Shown: positions 22,130 through 35,760 of the stretch, one piece after another
How the letters are laid out: each line of letters starts with the position of its first letter
Position numbering within the stretch: position 1 is the first letter of the stretch
NCBI GenBank assembly: GCA_037893225.1
Contig: JAZGUH010000204.1
Location: 620,001-684,000, forward strand
Source: Hippasteria phrygiana
Taxonomy: Eukaryota > Echinodermata > Asteroidea > Valvatida > Goniasteridae
Direction of reading: 5' to 3'
Length of the DNA stretch: 64,000 bases
The notes under the pieces: generated by a model
What the model saw: the letters and a program-made list of their open reading frames with translations, nothing else
What the model was told of the DNA's origin: nothing
The model's database searches: none
Translations under genes and position numbers: made by a program

Positions 22130-24134
22130 ATGAAATATCAACCAAATTCAGTAATTTTGACATGTATGTATAGCTTAGATCTGGCGCTACATGTTGCAAT
22201 TATCGGCGGCTTCGTAGAGTTAAAACTTGTGGAGAAAATTCAAACCTCGCAATGTTTATTTTCTTTCCGGCCAACATCTGTGTGCATGTTACCGTCTATT
22301 TATTGCTCCATGCATGTCAAATTCCCTGGGGTATGGACTTGCTTTACTCATTCATAATTGCATGAAATATCAACCAAATACAGTAATTTCGACATGTATG
22401 GATAGCTTAGATCTGGCGCTACATGTTGCAATTATCGGCGGCTTCTTAGAGTTAACACTTGCGGAGAAAATTCAAACCTCGCAATGTTTATTTTCTTTCC
22501 GGCCAACATCTGTGTACATATTACCGTCTATGTATTGATCCATGCATGTCAAATTCCCTGGGGTATGGACTTGCTTTACTCATTCATAATTGCATGAAAT
22601 ATCAACCAAATTCAGTAATTTTGACATGTATGGATAGCTTAGATCTCGCGCTACATGTTGCAATCATCGGCGGCTTCTTAGAGTTAACACTTGTGGAGAA
22701 AATTCAAACCTCGCAATGTTTATTTTCTTTCCGGCCAACATCTGTGTACATATTACCGTCTATTTATTGCTCCATGCATGTCAAATTCCCTGGGGTATGG
22801 ACTTGCTTTACTCATTCATAATTGCATGAAATATCAACCAAATCCAGTAATTTTGACATGTATGTATAGCTTAGATCTGGCGCTACATGTTGCAATCATC
22901 GGCGGCTTCCCAGAGTTAAAACTTGTAGAGAAAATTCGAACCTCGCAATGTTTATTTTCTTTCCGGCCAACATCTGTGTACATATTACCGTCTATTTATT
23001 GCTCCATGCCTGTCAAATTCCCTGGGGTATGGACTTGCTTTACTCATTCATAATTGCATGAAATATCAACCAAATTCAGTAATGTTGACATGTATGTATA
23101 GCTTAGATCTGGCGCTACATGTTGCAATTATCGGCGGCTTCTTAGAGTTAAAACTTGTGGAGAAAATTCAAACCTCGCAATGTTTATTTTCTTTCCGGCC
23201 AACATCTGTGTACATATTACCGTCTATTTATTGCTCCATGCGTGTCAAATTCCCTGGGGTATGGACTTGCTTTACTCATTCATAATTGCATGAAATATCA
23301 ACCAAATACAGTAATTGTGACATGTATGGATAGCTTAGATCTGGCGCTACATGTTGCAATTATCGGCGGCTTCTTAGAGTTAACACTTGTGGAGAAAATT
23401 CAAACCTCGCAATGTTTATTTTCTTTCCGGCCACCATCTGTGTGCATATTACCTTTTATTTATTGCTCCATGCCTGTCAAATTCCCTGGGGTATGGGCTT
23501 GCTTTACTCATTCATAATTGCATGAAATATCAACCAAATTCAGTAATGTTGACATGTATGTATAGCTTAGATCTGGCGCTACATGTTGCAATTATCGGCG
23601 GCTTCTTAGAGTTAAAACTTGTGGAGAAAATTCAAACCTCGCAATGTTTATTTTCTTTCCGGCCAACATCTGTGTACATATTACCGTCTATTTATTGCTC
23701 CATGCGTGTCAAATTCCCTGGGGTATGGACTTGCTTTACTCATTCATAATTGCATGAAATATCAACCAAATACAGTAATTTTGACATGTATGGATAGCTT
23801 AGATCTGGCGCTACATGTTGCAATTATCGGCGGCTTCTTAGAGTTAACACTTGTGGAGAAAATTCAAACCTCGCAATGTTTATTTTCTTTCCGGCCAACA
23901 TCTCTGTACATATTACCGTCTATTTATTGCTCCATGCATGTCAAATTCCCTGGGGTATGGACTTGCTTTATTCATTCATAATTGCATGAAATATCAACCA
24001 AATGCAGTATTTTTGACATGTATGGATAGCTTAGATCTGGCGCTACATGTTGCAATCATCGGCGGCTTCCTAGAGTTAAAACTTGTGGAGAAAATTCAAA
24101 CCTTGCAATGTTTATTTTCTTTCCGGCCAACATA
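21815..24134 (+). repeat. 2,320-bp 10-mer, copy 1
   Basis: Ten units match 24135-26454 at an offset of exactly 2,320 bp. Rare shared markers are GATCTCGCG (near 22645 and 24965), AATTTCGACATG (22387 and 24707), AATTGTGACATG (23315 and 25635) and ATCTCTGTAC (23902 and 26222). One difference is GTATGGGCTT at 23493 against GTATGGACTT in copy 2. Confidence 0.9.
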
Positions 24135-26454
24135 TGTGTACATATTACCGTCTATTTATTGCTCCACGCACGTCAAATTCCCTGGGGTATGGACTTGCTT
24201 TACTCATTCATAATTGCATGAAATATCAACCAAATCCAGTAATTTTGACATGTATGTATAGCTTAGATCTGGCGCTACATGTTGCAATCATCGGCGGCTT
24301 CCCAGAGTTAAAACTTGTAGAGAAAATTCAAACCTCGCAATGTTTATTTTCTTTCCGGCCAACATCTGTGTACATATTACCGTCTATTTATTGCTCCATG
24401 CCTGTCAAATTTTCTGGGGTATGGACTTGCTTTACTCATTCATAATTGCATGAAATATCAACCAAATTCAGTAATTTTGACATGTATGTATAGCTTAGAT
24501 CTGGCGCTACATGTTGCAATTATCGGCGGCTTCGTAGAGTTAAAACTTGTGGAGAAAATTCAAACCTCGCAATGTTTATTTTCTTTCCGGCCAACATCTG
24601 TGTGCATGTTACCGTCTATTTATTGCTCCATGCATGTCAAATTCCCTGGGGTATGGACTTGCTTTACTCATTCATAATTGCATGAAATATCAACCAAATA
24701 CAGTAATTTCGACATGTATGGATAGCTTAGATCTGGCGCTACATGTTGCAATTATCGGCGGCTTCTTAGAGTTAACACTTGCGGAGAAAATTCAAACCTC
24801 GCAATGTTTATTTTCTTTCCGGCCAACATCTGTGTACATATTACCGTCTATGTATTGATCCATGCATGTCAAATTCCCTGGGGTATGGACTTGCTTTACT
24901 CATTCATAATTGCATGAAATATCAACCAAATTCAGTAATTTTGACATGTATGGATAGCTTAGATCTCGCGCTACATGTTGCAATCATCGGCGGCTTCTTA
25001 GAGTTAACACTTGTGGAGAAAATTCAAACCTCGCAATGTTTATTTTCTTTCCGGCCAACATCTGTGTACATATTACCGTCTATTTATTGCTCCATGCATG
25101 TCAAATTCCCTGGGGTATGGACTTGCTTTACTCATTCATAATTGCATGAAATATCAACCAAATCCAGTAATTTTGACATGTATGTATAGCTTAGATCTGG
25201 CGCTACATGTTGCAATCATCGGCGGCTTCCCAGAGTTAAAACTTGTAGAGAAAATTCGAACCTCGCAATGTTTATTTTCTTTCCGGCCAACATCTGTGTA
25301 CATATTACCGTCTATTTATTGCTCCATGCCTGTCAAATTCCCTGGGGTATGGACTTGCTTTACTCATTCATAATTGCATGAAATATCAACCAAATTCAGT
25401 AATGTTGACATGTATGTATAGCTTAGATCTGGCGCTACATGTTGCAATTATCGGCGGCTTCTTAGAGTTAAAACTTGTGGAGAAAATTCAAACCTCGCAA
25501 TGTTTATTTTCTTTCCGGCCAACATCTGTGTACATATTACCGTCTATTTATTGCTCCATGCGTGTCAAATTCCCTGGGGTATGGACTTGCTTTACTCATT
25601 CATAATTGCATGAAATATCAACCAAATACAGTAATTGTGACATGTATGGATAGCTTAGATCTGGCGCTACATGTTGCAATTATCGGCGGCTTCTTAGAGT
25701 TAACACTTGTGGAGAAAATTCAAACCTCGCAATGTTTATTTTCTTTCCGGCCACCATCTGTGTGCATATTACCTTTTATTTATTGCTCCATGCCTGTCAA
25801 ATTCCCTGGGGTATGGACTTGCTTTACTCATTCATAATTGCATGAAATATCAACCAAATTCAGTAATGTTGACATGTATGTATAGCTTAGATCTGGCGCT
25901 ACATGTTGCAATTATCGGCGGCTTCTTAGAGTTAAAACTTGTGGAGAAAATTCAAACCTCGCAATGTTTATTTTCTTTCCGGCCAACATCTGTGTACATA
26001 TTACCGTCTATTTATTGCTCCATGCGTGTCAAATTCCCTGGGGTATGGACTTGCTTTACTCATTCATAATTGCATGAAATATCAACCAAATACAGTAATT
26101 TTGACATGTATGGATAGCTTAGATCTGGCGCTACATGTTGCAATTATCGGCGGCTTCTTAGAGTTAACACTTGTGGAGAAAATTCAAACCTCGCAATGTT
26201 TATTTTCTTTCCGGCCAACATCTCTGTACATATTACCGTCTATTTATTGCTCCATGCATGTCAAATTCCCTGGGGTATGGACTTGCTTTATTCATTCATA
26301 ATTGCATGAAATATCAACCAAATGCAGTATTTTTGACATGTATGGATAGCTTAGATCTGGCGCTACATGTTGCAATCATCGGCGGCTTCCTAGAGTTAAA
26401 ACTTGTGGAGAAAATTCAAACCTTGCAATGTTTATTTTCTTTCCGGCCAACATA
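24135..26454 (+). repeat. 2,320-bp 10-mer, copy 2
   Basis: This is in direct tandem with copy 1. The junction lies inside the unit at 23986. That unit begins as the ACATATGTG type but finishes as the CACGCACG type, which pins the exchange near unit positions 149-160. Confidence 0.9.
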
Positions 26455-27826
26455 TGTGTGCATGTTACCGTCTATTTATTGCTCCATGCATGTCCAATTC
26501 CCTGGGGTATAGACTTGCTTTACTCATTCAAAATTGCATGAAATATCAACCAAATCCAGTAATTTTGACATGTATGTATAGCTTAGATCTGGCGCTACAT
26601 GTTGCAATCATCGGCGGCTACCCAGAGTTAAAACTTGTAGAGAAAATTTGAACCTCGCAATGTTTATTTTCTTTCCGGCCAACATCTGTGTACATATTAC
26701 CGTCTATTTATTGCTCCATGCCTGTCAAATTCCCTGGGGTATGGACTTGCTTTACTCATTCATAATTGCATGAAATATCAACCAAATTCAGTAATTTTGA
26801 CATGTATGTATAGCTTAGATCTGGCGCTACATGTTGCAATTATCGGCGGCTTCTTAGAGTTAAAACTTGTGGAGAAAATTCAAACCTCGCAATGTTTATT
26901 TTCTTTCCGGCCAACATCTGTCTATTTATTGCTCCATGCATGTCAAATTCCCTGGGGTATGGACTTGCTTTACTCATTCACAATTGCATGAAATATCAAC
27001 CAAATACAGTAATTCTGACATGTATGGATAGCTTAGATCTGGCGCTACATGTTGCAATTATCGGCGGCTTCTTAGAGTTAACACTTGTAGAGAAAATTCA
27101 AACCTCGCAATGTTTATTTTCTTCCCGGCCACCATCTGTGTGCATATTACCTTTTATTTATTGCTCCATGCCTGTCAAATTCCCTGGGGTATGGACTTGC
27201 TTTACTCATTCATAATTGCATGAAATATCAACCAAATGCAGTAATTTTGACATGTATGTATAGCTTAGATCTGGCGCTACATGTTGCAATTATCGGCGGC
27301 TTCGTAGAGTTAAAACTTGTGGAGAAAATTCAAACCTCGCAATGTTTATTTTCTTTCCGGCCAACATCTGTGTGCATGTTACCGTCTATTTATTGCTCCA
27401 TGCATGTCAAATTCCCTGGGGTATGGACTTGCTTTACTCATTCATAATTGCATGAAATATCAACCAAATACAGTAATTTTGACATGTATGGATAGCTTAG
27501 ATCTGGCGCTACATGTTGCAATTATCGGCGGCTTCTTAGAGTTAACACTTGCGGAGAAAATTCAAACCTCGCAATGTTTATTTTCTTTCCGGCCAACATC
27601 TGTGTACATATTACCGTCTATGTATTGATCCATGCATGTCAAATTCCCTGGGGTATGGACTTGCTTTACTCATTCATAATTGCATGAAATATCAACCAAA
27701 TTCAGTAATTTTGACATGTATGGATAGCTTAGATCTGGCGCTACATGTTGCAATCATCGGCGGCTTCTTAGCGTTAACACTTGTGGAGAAAATTCAAACC
27801 TCGCAATGTTTATTTTCTTTCCGGCC
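25570..27826 (+). repeat. 2.3-kb block repeated at +3,698 bp
   Basis: This block matches 29268-31524 (16 units minus 14 bp). It includes one 218-bp unit, a CATTCACAATT change shared by 26980 and 30678, and TGTCCAATT shared by 26492 and 30190. It ends inside the unit at 27679, where this copy switches to the CCACC/CCTTTT form. Confidence 0.85.
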
Positions 27827-28064
27827 ACCATCTGTGTGCATATTACCTTTTATTTATTGCTCCATGCCTGTCAAATTCCCTGGGGTATGGACTTGCTTTA
27901 CTCATTCATAATTGCATGAAATATCAACCAAATGCAGTAATTTTGACATGTATGTATAGCTTAGATCTGGCGCTACATGTTGCAATCATCGGCGGCTTCT
28001 TAGAGTTCAAACTTGTAGAGAAAATTCAAACCTCGCAATGTTTATTTTCTTTCCGGCCAACATC

Positions 28065-30150
28065 TGTGTACATATTACCGTCTATTTATTGCTCCACGCA
28101 CGTCAAATTCCCTGGGGTATGGACTTGCTTTACTCATTCATAATTGCATGAAATATCAACCAAATCCAGTAATTTTGACATGTATGTATAGCTTAGATCT
28201 GGCGCTACATGTTGCAATCATCGGCGGCTTCCCAGAGTTAAAACTTGTAGAGAAAATTCAAACCTCGCAATGTTTATTTTCTTTCCGGCCAACATCTGTG
28301 TACATATTACCGTCTATTTATTGCTCCATGCCTGTCAAATTTTCTGGGGTATGGACTTGCTTTACTCATTCATAATTGCATGAAATATCAACCAAATTCA
28401 GTAATTTTGACATGTATGTATAGCTTAGATCTGGCGCTACATGTTGCAATTATCGGCGGCTTCGTAGAGTTAAAACTTGTGGAGAAAATTCAAACCTCGC
28501 AATGTTTATTTTCTTTCCGGCCAACATCTGTGTGCATGTTACCGTCTATTTATTGCTCCATGCATGTCAAATTCCCTGGGGTATGGACTTGCTTTACTCA
28601 TTCATAATTGCATGAAATATCAACCAAATACAGTAATTTCGACATGTATGGATAGCTTAGATCTGGCGCTACATGTTGCAATTATCGGCGGCTTCTTAGA
28701 GTTAACACTTGCGGAGAAAATTCAAACCTCGCAATGTTTATTTTCTTTCCGGCCAACATCTGTGTACATATTACCGTCTATGTATTGATCCATGTATGTC
28801 AAATTCCCTGGGGTATGGACTTGCTTTACTCATTCATAATTGCATGAAATATCAACCAAATTCAGTAATTTTGACATGTATGGATAGCTTAGATCTCGCG
28901 CTACATGTTGCAATCATCGGCGGCTTCTTAGAGTTAACACTTGTGGAGAAAATTCAAACCTCGCAATGTTTATTTTCTTTCCGGCCAACATCTGTGTACA
29001 TATTACCGTCTATTTATTGCTCCATGCATGTCAAATTCCCTGGGGTATGGACTTGCTTTACTCATTCATAATTGCATGAAATATCAACCAAATCCAGTAA
29101 TTTTGACATGTATGTATAGCTTAGATCTGGCGCTACATGTTGCAATCATCGGCGGCTTCCCAGAGTTAAAACTTGTAGAGAAAATTCGAACCTCGCAATG
29201 TTTATTTTCTTTCCGGCCAACATCTGTGTACATATTACCGTCTATTTATTGCTCCATGCCTGTCAAATTCCCTGGGGTATGGACTTGCTTTACTCATTCA
29301 TAATTGCATGAAATATCAACCAAATACAGTAATTGTGACATGTATGGATAGCTTAGATCTGGCGCTACATGTTGCAATTATCGGCGGCTTCTTAGAGTTA
29401 ACACTTGTGGAGAAAATTCAAACCTCGCAATGTTTATTTTCTTTCCGGCCACCATCTGTGTGCATATTACCTTTTATTTATTGCTCCATGCCTGTCAAAT
29501 TCCCTGGGGTATGGACTTGCTTTACTCATTCATAATTGCATGAAATATCAACCAAATTCAGTAATGTTGACATGTATGTATAGCTTAGATCTGGCGCTAC
29601 ATGTTGCAATTATCGGCGGCTTCTTAGAGTTAAAACTTGTGGAGAAAATTCAAACCTCGCAATGTTTATTTTCTTTCCGGCCAACATCTGTGTACATATT
29701 ACCGTCTATTTATTGCTCCATGCGTGTCAAATTCCCTGGGGTATGGACTTGCTTTACTCATTCATAATTGCATGAAATATCAACCAAATACAGTAATTTT
29801 GACATGTATGGATAGCTTAGATCTGGCGCTACATGTTGCAATTATCGGCGGCTTCTTAGAGTTAACACTTGTGGAGAAAATTCAAACCTCGCAATGTTTA
29901 TTTTCTTTCCGGCCAACATCTGTGTACATATTACCGTCTATTTATTGCTCCATGCATGTCAAATTCCCTGGGGTATGGACTTGCTTTATTCATTCATAAT
30001 TGCATGAAATATCAACCAAATGCAGTATTTTTGACATGTATGGATAGCTTAGATCTGGCGCTACATGTTGCAATCATCGGCGGCTTCCTAGAGTTAAAAC
30101 TTGTGGAGAAAATTCAAACCTTGCAATGTTTATTTTCTTTCCGGCCAACA
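28065..30150 (+). repeat. Third copy of the 10-mer, one monomer lost
   Basis: The order and rare markers (AATTTCGACATG near 28637, GATCTCGCG near 28895, AATTGTGACATG near 29333) match 21815-26454. The B-type unit with TAATGTTGACA that follows the type A unit in the 10-mer is absent here, so the copy is a 9-mer. The offset drops from 6,250 to 6,018 bp, exactly one unit. Confidence 0.85.
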
Positions 30151-31785
30151 TATGTGTGCATGTTACCGTCTATTTATTGCTCCATGCATGTCCAATTCCC
30201 TGGGGTATAGACTTGCTTTACTCATTCAAAATTGCATGAAATATCAACCAAATCCAGTAATTTTGACATGTATGTATAGCTTAGATCTGGCGCTACATGT
30301 TGCAATCATCGGCGGCTACCCAGAGTTAAAACTTGTAGAGAAAATTTGAACCTCGCAATGTTTATTTTCTTTCCGGCCAACATCTGTGTACATATTACCG
30401 TCTATTTATTGCTCCATGCCTGTCAAATTCCCTGGGGTATGGACTTGCTTTACTCATTCATAATTGCATGAAATATCAACCAAATTCAGTAATTTTGACA
30501 TGTATGTATAGCTTAGATCTGGCGCTACATGTTGCAATTATCGGCGGCTTCTTAGAGTTAAAACTTGTGGAGAAAATTCAAACCTCGCAATGTTTATTTT
30601 CTTTCCGGCCAACATCTGTCTATTTATTGCTCCATGCATGTCAAATTCCCTGGGGTATGGACTTGCTTTACTCATTCACAATTGCATGAAATATCAACCA
30701 AATACAGTAATTCTGACATGTATGGATAGCTTAGATCTGGCGCTACATGTTGCAATTATCGGCGGCTTCTTAGAGTTAACACTTGTAGAGAAAATTCAAA
30801 CCTCGCAATGTTTATTTTCTTCCCGGCCACCATCTGTGTGCATATTACCTTTTATTTATTGCTCCATGCCTGTCAAATTCCCTGGGGTATGGACTTGCTT
30901 TACTCATTCATAATTGCATGAAATATCAACCAAATGCAGTAATTTTGACATGTATGTATAGCTTAGATCTGGCGCTACATGTTGCAATTATCGGCGGCTT
31001 CGTAGAGTTAAAACTTGTGGAGAAAATTCAAACCTCGCAATGTTTATTTTCTTTCCGGCCAACATCTGTGTGCATGTTACCGTCTATTTATTGCTCCATG
31101 CATGTCAAATTCCCTGGGGTATGGACATGCTTTACTCATTCATAATTGCATGAAATATCAACCAAATACAGTAATTTTGACATGTATGGATAGCTTAGAT
31201 CTGGCGCTACATGTTGCAATTATCGGCGGCTTCTTAGAGTTAACACTTGCGGAGAAAATTCAAACCTCGCAATGTTTATTTTCTTTCCGGCCAACATCTG
31301 TGTACATATTACCGTCTATGTATTGATCCATGCATGTCAAATTCCCTGGGGTATGGACTTGCTTTACTCATTCATAATTGCATGAAATATCAACCAAATT
31401 CAGTAATTTTGACATGTATGGATAGCTTAGATCTGGCGCTACATGTTGCAATCATCGGCGGCTTCTTAGCGTTAACACTTGTGGAGAAAATTCAAACCTC
31501 GCAATGTTTATTTTCTTTCCGGCCAACATCTGTGTACATATTACCGTCTATTTATTGCTCCATGCATGTCAAATTCCCTGGGGTATGGACTTGCTTTACT
31601 CATTCATAATTGCATGAAATATCAACCAAATCCAGTAATTTTGACATGTATGTATAGCTTAGATCTGGCGCTACATGTTGCAATCATCGGCGGCTTCCCA
31701 GAGTTAAAACTTGTGGAGAAAATTCGAACCTCGCAATGTTTATTTTCTTTCCGGCCAACATCTGTGTACATATTACTGTCTATTT
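29480..31785 (+). repeat. 2,306-bp 10-mer, copy 1
   Basis: Ten units, one of them 218 bp, match the following copy at an offset of 2,306 bp. Shared rare markers are GGACATGC (31124 and 33430), TTACTGTC (31775 and 34081) and CATTCACAATT (30678 and 32984). Confidence 0.88.
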
Positions 31786-34526
31786 ATTGCTCCATGCCTG
31801 TCAAATTCCCTGGGGTATGGACTTGCTTTACTCATTCATAATTGCATGAAATATCAACCAAATTCAGTAATGTTGACATGTATGTATAGCTTAGATCTGG
31901 CGCTACATGTTGCAATTATCGGCGGCTTCTTAGAGTTAAAACTTGTGGAGAAAATTCAAACCTCGCAATGTTTATTTTCTTTCCGGCCAACATCTGTGTA
32001 CATATTACCGTCTATTTATTGCTCCATGCGTGTCAAATTCCCTGGGGTATGGACTTGCTTTACTCATTCATAATTGCATGAAATATCAACCAAATACAGT
32101 AATTTTGACATGTATGGATAGCTTAGATCTGGCGCTACATGTTGCAATTATCGGCGGCTTCTTAGAGTTAACACTTGTGGAGAAAATTCAAACCTCGCAA
32201 TGTTTATTTTCTTTCCGGCCAACATCTGTGTACATATTACCGTCTATTTATTGCTCCATGCATGTCAAATTCCCTGGGGTATGGACTTGCTTTATTCATT
32301 CATAATTGCATGAAATATCAACCAAATGCAGTATTTTTGACATGTATGGATAGCTTAGATCTGGCGCTACATGTTGCAATCATCGGCGGCTTCCTAGAGT
32401 TAAAACTTGTGGAGAAAATTCAAACCTTGCAATGTTTATTTTCTTTCCGGCCAACATATGTGTGCATGTTACCGTCTATTTATTGCTCCATGCATGTCCA
32501 ATTCCCTGGGGTATAGACTTGCTTTACTCATTCAAAATTGCATGAAATATCAACCAAATCCAGTAATTTTGACATGTATGTATAGCTTAGATCTGGCGCT
32601 ACATGTTGCAATCATCGGCGGCTACCCAGAGTTAAAACTTGTAGAGAAAATTTGAACCTCGCAATGTTTATTTTCTTTCCGGCCAACATCTGTGTACATA
32701 TTACCGTCTATTTATTGCTCCATGCCTGTCAAATTCCCTGGGGTATGGACTTGCTTTACTCATTCATAATTGCATGAAATATCAACCAAATTCAGTAATT
32801 TTGACATGTATGTATAGCTTAGATCTGGCGCTACATGTTGCAATTATCGGCGGCTTCTTAGAGTTAAAACTTGTGGAGAAAATTCAAACCTCGCAATGTT
32901 TATTTTCTTTCCGGCCAACATCTGTCTATTTATTGCTCCATGCATGTCAAATTCCCTGGGGTATGGACTTGCTTTACTCATTCACAATTGCATGAAATAT
33001 CAACCAAATACAGTAATTCTGACATGTATGGATAGCTTAGATCTGGCGCTACATGTTGCAATTATCGGCGGCTTCTTAGAGTTAACACTTGTAGAGAAAA
33101 TTCAAACCTCGCAATGTTTATTTTCTTCCCGGCCACCATCTGTGTGCATATTACCTTTTATTTATTGCTCCATGCCTGTCAAATTCCCTGGGGTATGGAC
33201 TTGCTTTACTCATTCATAATTGCATGAAATATCAACCAAATGCAGTAATTTTGACATGTATGTATAGCTTAGATCTGGCGCTACATGTTGCAATTATCGG
33301 CGGCTTCGTAGAGTTAAAACTTGTGGAGAAAATTCAAACCTCGCAATGTTTATTTTCTTTCCGGCCAACATCTGTGTGCATGTTACCGTCTATTTATTGC
33401 TCCATGCATGTCAAATTCCCTGGGGTATGGACATGCTTTACTCATTCATAATTGCATGAAATATCAACCAAATACAGTAATTTTGACATGTATGGATAGC
33501 TTAGATCTGGCGCTACATGTTGCAATTATCGGCGGCTTCTTAGAGTTAACACTTGCGGAGAAAATTCAAACCTCGCAATGTTTATTTTCTTTCCGGCCAA
33601 CATCTGTGTACATATTACCGTCTATGTATTGATCCATGCATGTCAAATTCCCTGGGGTATGGACTTGCTTTACTCATTCATAATTGCATGAAATATCAAC
33701 CAAATTCAGTAATTTTGACATGTATGGATAGCTTAGATCTGGCGCTACATGTTGCAATCATCGGCGGCTTCTTAGCGTTAACACTTGTGGAGAAAATTCA
33801 AACCTCGCAATGTTTATTTTCTTTCCGGCCAACATCTGTGTACATATTACCGTCTATTTATTGCTCCATGCATGTCAAATTCCCTGGGGTATGGACTTGC
33901 TTTACTCATTCATAATTGCATGAAATATCAACCAAATCCAGTAATTTTGACATGTATGTATAGCTTAGATCTGGCGCTACATGTTGCAATCATCGGCGGC
34001 TTCCCAGAGTTAAAACTTGTGGAGAAAATTCGAACCTCGCAATGTTTATTTTCTTTCCGGCCAACATCTGTGTACATATTACTGTCTATTTATTGCTCCA
34101 TGCCTGTCAAATTCCCTGGGGTATGGACTTGCTTTACTCATTCATAATTGCATGAAATATCAACCAAATTCAGTAATGTTGACATGTATGTATAGCTTAG
34201 ATCTGGCGCTACATGTTGCAATTATCGGCGGCTTCTTAGAGTTAAAACTTGTGGAGAAAATTCAAACCTCGCAATGTTTATTTTCTTTCCGGCCAACATC
34301 TGTGTACATATTACCGTCTATTTATTGCTCCATGCTTGTCAAATTCCCTGGGGTATGGACTTGCTTTACTCATTCATAATTGCATGAAATATCAACCAAA
34401 TACAGTAATTTTGACATGTATGGATAGCTTAGATCTGGCGCTACATGTTGCAATTATCGGCGGCTTCTTAGAGTTAACACTTGTGGAGAAAATTCAAACC
34501 TCGCAATGTTTATTTTCTTTCCGGCC
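31786..34526 (+). repeat. 2,306-bp 10-mer, copy 2 with partial third
   Basis: This is the tandem partner of 29480-31785. The match continues about 435 bp past one full unit before diverging inside the unit at 34384. The CGTGTC at 32034 is CTTGTC at 34340. Confidence 0.85.
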
Positions 34527-35690
34527 ACCATCTGTGTGCATATTACCTTTTATTTATTGCTCCATGCCTGTCAAATTCCCTGGGGTATGGACTTGCTTTA
34601 CTCATTCATAATTGCATGAAATATCAACCAAATGCAGTAATTTTGACTTGTATGTATAGCTTAGATCTGGCGCTACATGTTGCAATCATCGGCGGCTTCC
34701 CAGAGTTAAAACTTGTAGAGAAAATTCAAACCTCGCAATGTTTATTTTCTTTCCGGCCAACATCTGTGTACATATTACCGTCTATTTATTGCTCCATGCC
34801 TGTCAAATTCCCTGGGGTATGGACTTGCTTTACTCATTCATAATTGCATGAAATATCAACCAAATGCAGTAATTTTGACATGTATGTATAGCTTAGATCT
34901 GGCGCTACATGTTGCAATTATCGGCGGCTTCTTAGAGTTAAAACTTGTGGAGAAAATTCAAACCTCGCAATGTTTATTTTCTTTCCGGCCAACATCTGTC
35001 TATTTATTGCTCCATGCATGTCAAATTCCCTGGGGTATGGACTTGCTTTACTCATTCATAATTGCATGAAATATCAACCAAATACAGTAATTCTGACATG
35101 TATGGATAGCTTAGATCTGGCGCTACATGTTGCAATTATCGGCGGCTTCTTAGAGTTAACACTTGTAGAGAAAATTCAAACCTCGCAATGTTTATTTTCT
35201 TCCCGGCCACCATCTGTGTGCATATTACCTTTTATTTATTGCTCCATGCCTGTCAAATTCCCTGGGGTATGGACTTGCTTTACTCATTCATAATTGCATG
35301 AAATATCAACCAAATGCAGTAATTTTGACATGTATGTATAGCTTAGATCTGGCGCTACATGTTGCAATCATCGGCGGCTTCTTAGAGTTCAAACTTGTAG
35401 AGAAAATTCAAACCTCGCAATGTTTATTTTCTTTCCGGCCAACATCTGTGTACATATTACCGTCTATTTATTGCTCCACGCACGTTAAATTCCCTGGGGT
35501 ATGGACTTGCTTTACTCATTCATAATTGCATGAAATATCAACCAAATCCAGTAATTTTGACATGTATGTATAGCTTAGATCTGGCGCTACATGTTGCAAT
35601 CATCGGCGCTTCCCAGAGTTAAAACTTGTAGAGAAAATTCAAACCTCGCAATGTTTATTTTCTTTCCGGCCAACATCTGTGTACATATTA
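33870..35690 (+). repeat. 1,841-bp 8-mer, copy 1
   Basis: Eight units include one of 218 bp and one of 231 bp, so the period is 1,856 minus 15. It shares TTACTGTC, CTTGTC and CACGTTAAAT with copy 2. Confidence 0.87.
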
Positions 35691-35760
35691 CTGTCTATTT
35701 ATTGCTCCATGCCTGTCAAATTCCCTGGGGTATGGACTTGCTTTACTCATTCATAATTGC
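35530..35760 (+). repeat. 231-bp monomer, first of three
   Basis: One G is missing in the run at unit positions 76-81 (ATCGGCGCTTCCC instead of ATCGGCGGCTTCCC). The same change is at 37371-37601 and 41300-41530. Its three copies track the 1,841-bp and 3,929-bp duplications. Confidence 0.95.
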
